A stretch of 64,000 nucleotides of DNA, from NCBI GenBank assembly GCA_032871835.1, contig CM065297.1:22870098-22934097 (forward strand). Direction: 5' to 3'. The DNA is from Dipteronia dyeriana (taxonomy: Eukaryota; Streptophyta; Magnoliopsida; Sapindales; Sapindaceae). Position numbers and translations under genes: made by a program. Below the pieces are notes generated by a model. The model saw nothing but the letters and a program-made list of their open reading frames with translations. It did not search any database and had not been told where the DNA came from. How positions within the stretch are numbered: position 1 is the first letter of the stretch; each line of letters begins with the position of its first letter. Shown here piece after piece: positions 58,980 through 64,000 of the stretch.

Positions 58980-59312
58980 ATGGGCATAAACATCCCCATG
59001 GCATAACCACTAGTTGCCATGAAAAAGGATGTATTGTTGATAGCGGGTCCACGATTTACTCACGGGCATTGATTAAGAGGTGATGTAATGTGTGTGGTGG
59101 ACAAGGATGTCGATAACTGAACGAACTCCTTATGAACCTAACGTGAGAAGTTGCACCACAATTTTTAGCAAGGTAATTTTTTGACATGTGCCTGTGAAAT
59201 CTTGTGATAGGTGTTCCTAAGTGGTTATACCTCGTGGTGGGTATGTTGATTCTCGGTAATGAGAGTCATAGCTGTGGACGAAGTTTTGAGAATTCTCGCC
59301 ATAAGAGAGGAT
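58980..59312 (+). pseudogene. Copia element F after B: protease scrap and 3' leader
   Basis: Around 59020-59060 the frame reads 'CIVDSGSTIYS', the copia protease active-site region. It stops within 40 bases. The rest up to the LTR shows no pol domains; the purine-rich ATAAGAGAGGAT before 59313 acts as polypurine tract. About 4 kb of pol is missing. Confidence 0.65.
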
Positions 59313-60108
59313 TGTTAGGTATGACTCGAATTTCCAATGGTTACCAAACGGGATTCACCAATACGGAGACTTACTGGAGATATATGATATGTTTGGAAGT
59401 AGGAGATCGTGTTTGAGAGAGACTTGAAAATTGAAATAACTGAAGAAACAAATCTAGAAAGAACAGCAGTGCGGATAAGTGCACAGACCGTGACATAACG
59501 AGCGGTCGACTTCAGTGGGATCACACAGTGTAGACCAAAGCGGAGGTAAAGACACCAACAACGGTATTCTGAGCGGTGAACAGTAATGGTTTTACACGGT
59601 GTAAGGTGTAATATTGGATTTTACCCAGATCATAAATGTTATGTGAAAATAGGAAAGTCATGTACTTAAAAGAAAATGATTTCTCCTTTACAAGAAGTCT
59701 TATCACAAATAAGAAATAATATTTATGTGTAACAAATAATTCTTGTACATTTAGAAGTAGAATTTCCTTTTATCTTAAACTCCTTGTAATTCATATAAAT
59801 ATATCATAATAGCTAGGCTATTCTGGGTGGAGCAAAATAGAAAAATATTATAAAGATATCAAGAGAACATTGAGCGTAATTGGGTTTGGGGTATTTTTTA
59901 GAGAGAGAATATTGAGTGAAGTTATAACAATTTTCTTCATAGTGGATTTGATCTCTTATCGTCCTGACAGCCGTGGTTTTTCCCAATTTGGGTTTCCACG
60001 TAAAATCGTTGTATTGTGTGATTGGATTTATCTTTTATTTCTTTTGCTATTGCTTGTTTGTGTTCTATCTGACAACGCTTCTGCGTAGTTACGATTTATC
60101 CGCTAACA
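59313..60108 (+). mobile_element. 3' LTR of copia element F
   Basis: It starts TGTTAGGTATG and ends CCGCTAACA. It aligns with 43544-44362 across its length. Confidence 0.8.
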
Positions 60109-60512
60109 TCCGCCACTTCACGAATCGCTTTAACGTTTACGTTCCTGACCTACTCTTTTTGGGGACTCCTACACACACAGCCCGGAACGAACGGAGTCAT
60201 TCCCGGCTGATTATCTGATGAATATGTTGGAGAGACATGGTGTGAGTAAAATGAGTGTAGTTGGGATTAGCTATGGTGGTTTTGTTGGGTATTGGCCTCA
60301 CATCAAAAGTGGATAGGTTGGTTTTGTGTTGTGCTGGGGTTTGCTTGGAGGAGGAAGACATGGAAAATGAAATGTTCCGAGTTCTGGATTTGGAGGAGGC
60401 TATAAGCATTTTGTTGCCTCAAACGCCTAACAAATTAAGGGAGTTGGGGAGGTTTTTGTTCGTCAAACCTGCCATAGGAGTGCCTTCATTTCTACTTTCC
60501 GAATTTATTCAG
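60109..60512 (+). pseudogene. Alpha/beta-hydrolase pseudogene, central part of exon 1
   Basis: It continues the interrupted exon: 'RHFTNRFNVYVPDLLF', then, after a frame change, 'PERTESFPADYLMNMLERHG', nucleophile elbow 'GISYGGF' (catalytic Ser in Gly-X-Ser-X-Gly), and after another change 'VDRLVLCCAGVCLEEEDME' and 'ISILLPQTPNKLRELGRF'. The exon ends at 60512 with a GTGAGT donor. The family acts on ester or acylglycerol substrates; this copy cannot encode it because of frameshifts (near 60160 and 60290) and the F insertion. Confidence 0.85.
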
Positions 60513-60777
60513 GTGAGTAATTACACTCCTCTAGTGACTTTTAGTGAAAATTACACAAACATACCCCTAACTTCTAGCTTTAATAATTAACAAACATGAG
60601 CTACAATCCAATTAATTAATACAAAAGATACCTTACCTTGGGTTTGACTGTTTGTTTTAAGCTTTAACTATGGTGTGTGAGTAAGTACACTCTCTCTCGT
60701 GACTTTTGGGAAAAATTACACAAACTCACTTCTAACTTAAATAATCAACACACATGAGCTAAAATCCTTTTAATTAA
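60513..60777 (+). repeat. Tandem duplication of the intron start (about 164 bp)
   Basis: Copy 1 (60513-60676) and copy 2 (60677-60777, resuming at 62869-62927 after the Harbinger insertion) share the GTGAGTAA donor, 'AAAATTACACAAAC', 'ACATGAGCTA.AATCC' and 'CCTTGGGTTTGAC', with about 15% mismatches by eye. The donor site itself is duplicated. Confidence 0.8.
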
Positions 60778-62865
60778 GGCTCAGTTTAGAATTGTTGTGT
60801 TGTGAGAAAAATTAATTTTGCTTTTGTTGTGGAGGAATTGTTTTTGGATTTTCTGTTGGTAGATTCAGTTGAGTGTTTGGTAAACTGGTTTTTAAAAGTG
60901 CTGTGAGAACCGAAAACACTTTCAATGTGTTTGATAAACTGTAAGTAAAAAGTATTGTGACTGTATAAATTACTAGAAATGACACATGAATAATTAAGAT
61001 GTTTGAAAATAAATGATTTGTTTTATTTTTGTATGACCTTAAACATGTTAATAAATAAATAATTTGTTTTATTTTTATGTGACAATAAATATGTTATAAA
61101 ATAAATGAATAAATTTTATTAAAAATATATATAATTTTATGCATGGTTAAAAGATAATTACTAGAAAGGACATAAATGAATAATTTTGTTTTAATATTTT
61201 TTTTATCTATTGCCACATATATTACAAATATATCAAGAAAACTAGTAAAATTTGATTCAAGGATTCATAAGATTACACAATTAAAATAGACAACAAAAGA
61301 TCATAAATAGCAAAGTATATATTATAGTAGTTACAAATAAATACTTAGTGCGTGCACTCATTAAACTTTACGCAATTAAATTTCTTAAGAACTTCATTTC
61401 TCTTCTTCTTGAGCCATCTTCTTCATGTGTATTGACCTTCATTTCTTCATTAATCTCAAAATTTGCACTGTCATCAAAATCTTTATCTCGTTGTGCATAT
61501 CTTCTAATGTAGTTATGAAGAGTCTTTGTAGCAATAACAATTTGAAAATTTAACTATGCTTTAGTTTGGTGATCATGTTTGAAGTTATGAAATATTAATC
61601 ACAACACAACAGTACTCGTATATGATACCATACATCAACAAGATTCATGATAATCCAATATTTTATATGTACACTAAATTAGATAATCCATAATCAGTAT
61701 TCTATATATATATATTACTGGGCCAGCTTGTCCCTCTCAAGTGGAAACAAATTGAAAAAAGACAATTAGGTAATTTAAAATAAAAATAAAAATTAGTATC
61801 TAAAAAGTTCTAAATCTAATTTTTTGGATTCCTTGATACCTGAAGCAATGTGAGTAATATATGTAAACCTATTTTCAACAACATGAGTGTTTTAGTATTA
61901 CCGAGTCATGCATGACTTCTATTAATAAAAACAAATATTAAGTCAAATGAATGATAACACATTTTCAAAGGAACATAAACTTTCCAATGTCTTCTTATTT
62001 CTCACAATTATTATCTCTATTGTATAAATCCACTATATAAACCCAACAAGCCAATATAAACTTTTCTTCACCTTCTTTATTTTTTTTATTAAACGAGAAC
62101 AAATTACATAGAAAAGGGAAAGCAGTGCATGAATCAACACAAAACAAACCAAACCCATAAATATATAATTATTGAACATAAACAACAGGAGCAGAACAAA
62201 AGAGAGAACATCGAACATAAACAACATGAACAACGCAACAGAGCAATCGAATACATTCGTCAAAAAGACAAACAAAAATCAATAAACAAAAATATATTAA
62301 CAGACCCAGTTATAGGAAAAAAAATACCAGGTACCGAAATATGAAGATCGACAAAATAATTCCCCATAATCCAATTAAAAATCAAATCTTAAAACAGGCA
62401 CAAATAGACAACAAAATTAAGAGAACAAAAATAGAAAGGATATTGATTAGCACGAACCTGAAATCGAATACAAAAGATTTTTGTCAAATGGGCTCTTCAA
62501 TTTTTTGAGAAGAGAAGGAGAGAGACACACAGAGGGATGTCGTGAGATGGGGATGGAAGATTGGAATGAATGGTGGCTGGTGGTGGTGAGATAAAGTTTT
62601 GTTATGTGTAAATTTCACAAAAGCTAAGGGATAAAAGGGGAAGTTTAGAAAAATATTCATTAATGAGGTGTTCAGCGTGTTTTCAATTTGTGCTTTCTAG
62701 GAAGTTGATTTCTAAAAGCATAAATTTGTAGCTTTTCAATTTCTGTTATGGGGAATGCTAAAAGAAACCAAAAACACTTCTCATAATTTTTACCAAACAC
62801 CCAAATCAATCTCAAAAGCACTTTTGACTCTAAAAGTAGTATGGAAAACAATGTTAAACTGGACC
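60778..62865 (-). mobile_element. PIF/Harbinger DNA transposon remnant, 2,088 bp
   Basis: Termini are inverted: GGCTCAGTTTAGAATTG at the left and the complement of GGTCCAGTTTAACATTG at the right. The flanks are TAA on both sides (60775-60777, 62866-62868), the 3-bp target of this superfamily. Subterminal words such as GTGTTTGGTAAA are present on both sides in inverted orientation. Inside, a minus-strand transposase scrap is recognisable. The rest is AT-rich and has no intact ORF. Confidence 0.82.
61375..61545 (-). pseudogene. Harbinger transposase C-terminal scrap
   Basis: The minus-strand translation gives 'QIVIATKTLHNYIRRYAQRD' followed by 'DFDDSANFEINEEM'. 'LHNYIRR' is the conserved end of the plant Harbinger (DDE_4) nuclease. 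Only this end of the protein was recognised. Confidence 0.7.
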
Positions 62866-62921
62866 TAAATATAAAAAGATACATTAACCTTGGGTTTGAC
62901 GGTTAGTTTTATGCTTTAACT

Positions 62922-63086
62922 AAGGTGACGCTAGTAGCAATCGGTGACGCAGGGCATGTTGTTAGCTTGGAAAAGCCCAAGCAACTCTTACACCACTTGA
63001 AATCATTCCTTCTTGACGGGCCCCAGGTTTTTCTGGATTCGGACTCAGCCCACACGGTAATTTATAAAAGTTCGGTCCGAATTTAG
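62922..63086 (+). pseudogene. Alpha/beta-hydrolase pseudogene, C-terminal part
   Basis: The frame reads 'VTLVAIGDAGHVVSLEKPKQ' and 'LLHHLKSFLLDGPQ', then runs to TAG at 63084-63086. 'AGH' carries the catalytic His, and 'EKPK..YKHLKSF'-type words end these proteins. The stretch normally between 'SEFIQ' (60512) and this point, including the acidic catalytic residue, is missing, so the second exon is mostly deleted. Confidence 0.75.
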
Positions 63087-64000
63087 ACTTTTAAATACCA
63101 GGTCGAGTTCACTACAATATCGAGCTGAGCTTGACTCAGCCCGGCTCTTTTACACTTCGAAAGTCTAGACTACACTACTAGATTGTTATTTTTTTTAATT
63201 TTTTGTTGCAATATCGTCCCAAATCATATGGAATTTGTTGGAAGGTAATTGTGTTCAGTATTATATAATAATACTAATCTACTTTAAATCCAATTATTTT
63301 GAAGGGATTTCAGGGGAAGCTGGGTTTAGTTTAATGGTTTTCCTTACCATGAAGAGCTTTAATTATTCAATACAATTTCCACCTGTGGAAATGGTATGCT
63401 TGCTAGCTAGATCATACCAGACAATCAAAAGCCTTTCCTTTAATGTGAAATAAAAATCTACAATCATCTGTTTTTCAACACTGCTTATGCTTACTGTACT
63501 GCAAAAGAAAGCAAATAAATGTGTTTATATGTATTTTGAACTTGAGTTTTTTGGATGTTGATGACTTTTGTGGCTGGTCAACCGGCTATATTGTTGCTCT
63601 CAAAATTCAAAAGTCTAGATGTTCACACGAGCTAGTTTCAAAGATTATAATCCCATAAAATATTTTTAAAACGTTTATTTTTTTTTTAATTGTAGAATGC
63701 TGATCTGGTGAATCGGTGCTCTTGATATTGATTAAAATAAAAGGCATGAAAAATCTAGTTAATGACATTTTATTCATCTGTAACTTTGATCACGTTTTGA
63801 TTTTGGATGTTGTAAAATAACTTTTCAAGAGGCTTGTCTTCAAAGGGAGGAAAAACAAAAATTCAATCATATCGTCAGATATACTATTATTTGTATTGTT
63901 TTATAAAATCGGCAATAGTTACCTCATTTGTCTAATATTTGAAGGTTCGGTGCATGCAGCCATCCCAGTTCTTTTAGGGTGCGTTTGGTACGCGGGACGG
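63087..64000. other. Intergenic, no gene seen
   Basis: AT-rich sequence with a C/G-richer 'CTCAGCCCGGCTC' patch near 63135. The last 20 bases contain GGGTGCGTTTGGTACG, a word typical of plant DNA-transposon ends, but the window stops there. Confidence 0.5.

Larger units (their letters stand above)
43544..60108 (+). mobile_element. Element F: Ty1/copia retrotransposon, internally deleted and split by element B
   Basis: Direct LTRs lie at 43544-44362 and 59313-60108, with a methionine-tRNA-type primer site and copia gag after the first. Element B sits at 45217-58979 within gag. After B, only a short protease-like piece and about 200 bases of 3' leader remain before the 3' LTR, so nearly all pol is missing. 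A target duplication was not resolved: the flanks end ATCTC and begin TCCGC. The insertion interrupts one exon of the alpha/beta-hydrolase gene. Confidence 0.85.

Overview
The window looks like nuclear DNA of a eudicot plant. It is AT-rich with long intergenic stretches, has GT..AG introns, is dense in LTR retrotransposons, and carries one large gene of the plant-specific DEMETER/ROS1 5-methylcytosine DNA glycosylase family. I cannot name the species.

Layout. (1) 1-793: 3' end of a Tat/Retand-like Ty3/gypsy element (tail plus truncated 3' LTR). (2) 812-2898: decayed LINE carrying a 660-bp hAT-type MITE, followed by a SINE-like fragment. (3) 2.9-5.45 kb: AT-rich spacer and putative promoter with two G-boxes. 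(4) 6253-17932: DEMETER-like gene, 19 coding exons, about 2,024 codons, + strand. (5) 17.9-19.45 kb: 3' flank with a likely minus-strand promoter and spliced leader pointing back at the DEMETER gene. (6) 19.45-22.78 kb: AT-rich spacer with two inverted-repeat elements. (7) 22.78-32.87 kb: Retand-like element A on the minus strand, with its 3' LTR lost, inserted in an opposite-strand LTR of a related family (E, 32866-34272). (8) 34.5-40.0 kb: MITE end, a field of degenerate tandem repeats and a decayed Ty1/copia element. (9) 40650-43192: element D, collapsed to one full LTR plus a 305-bp piece of the second, with an exact 5-bp target duplication. (10) 43.34-63.09 kb: a dead alpha/beta-hydrolase gene split by copia element F (43544-60108). 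F is itself split by Retand-like element B (45217-58979), whose gag is split by a copia-type solo LTR (46235-48168). The hydrolase intron also carries a PIF/Harbinger element (60778-62865).

Functionally, the only apparently intact host gene is the DEMETER-like glycosylase, which excises 5-methylcytosine and so activates genes and transposons by demethylation. Here it sits beside a large silenced-looking transposon block. All transposon coding regions I read carry stops, frameshifts or missing parts, so none looks autonomous.

Most unusual: the four-level nest in one hydrolase exon; the collapse structure of D; antisense intron-containing ORFs and tandem repeats at the same place in two Retand-like elements; an in-frame TGA in an optional DEMETER exon; and a repair junction at about 793-835 that seems assembled from two nearby templates. 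Coordinates of exons and LTR ends were read by eye; identities are estimates.
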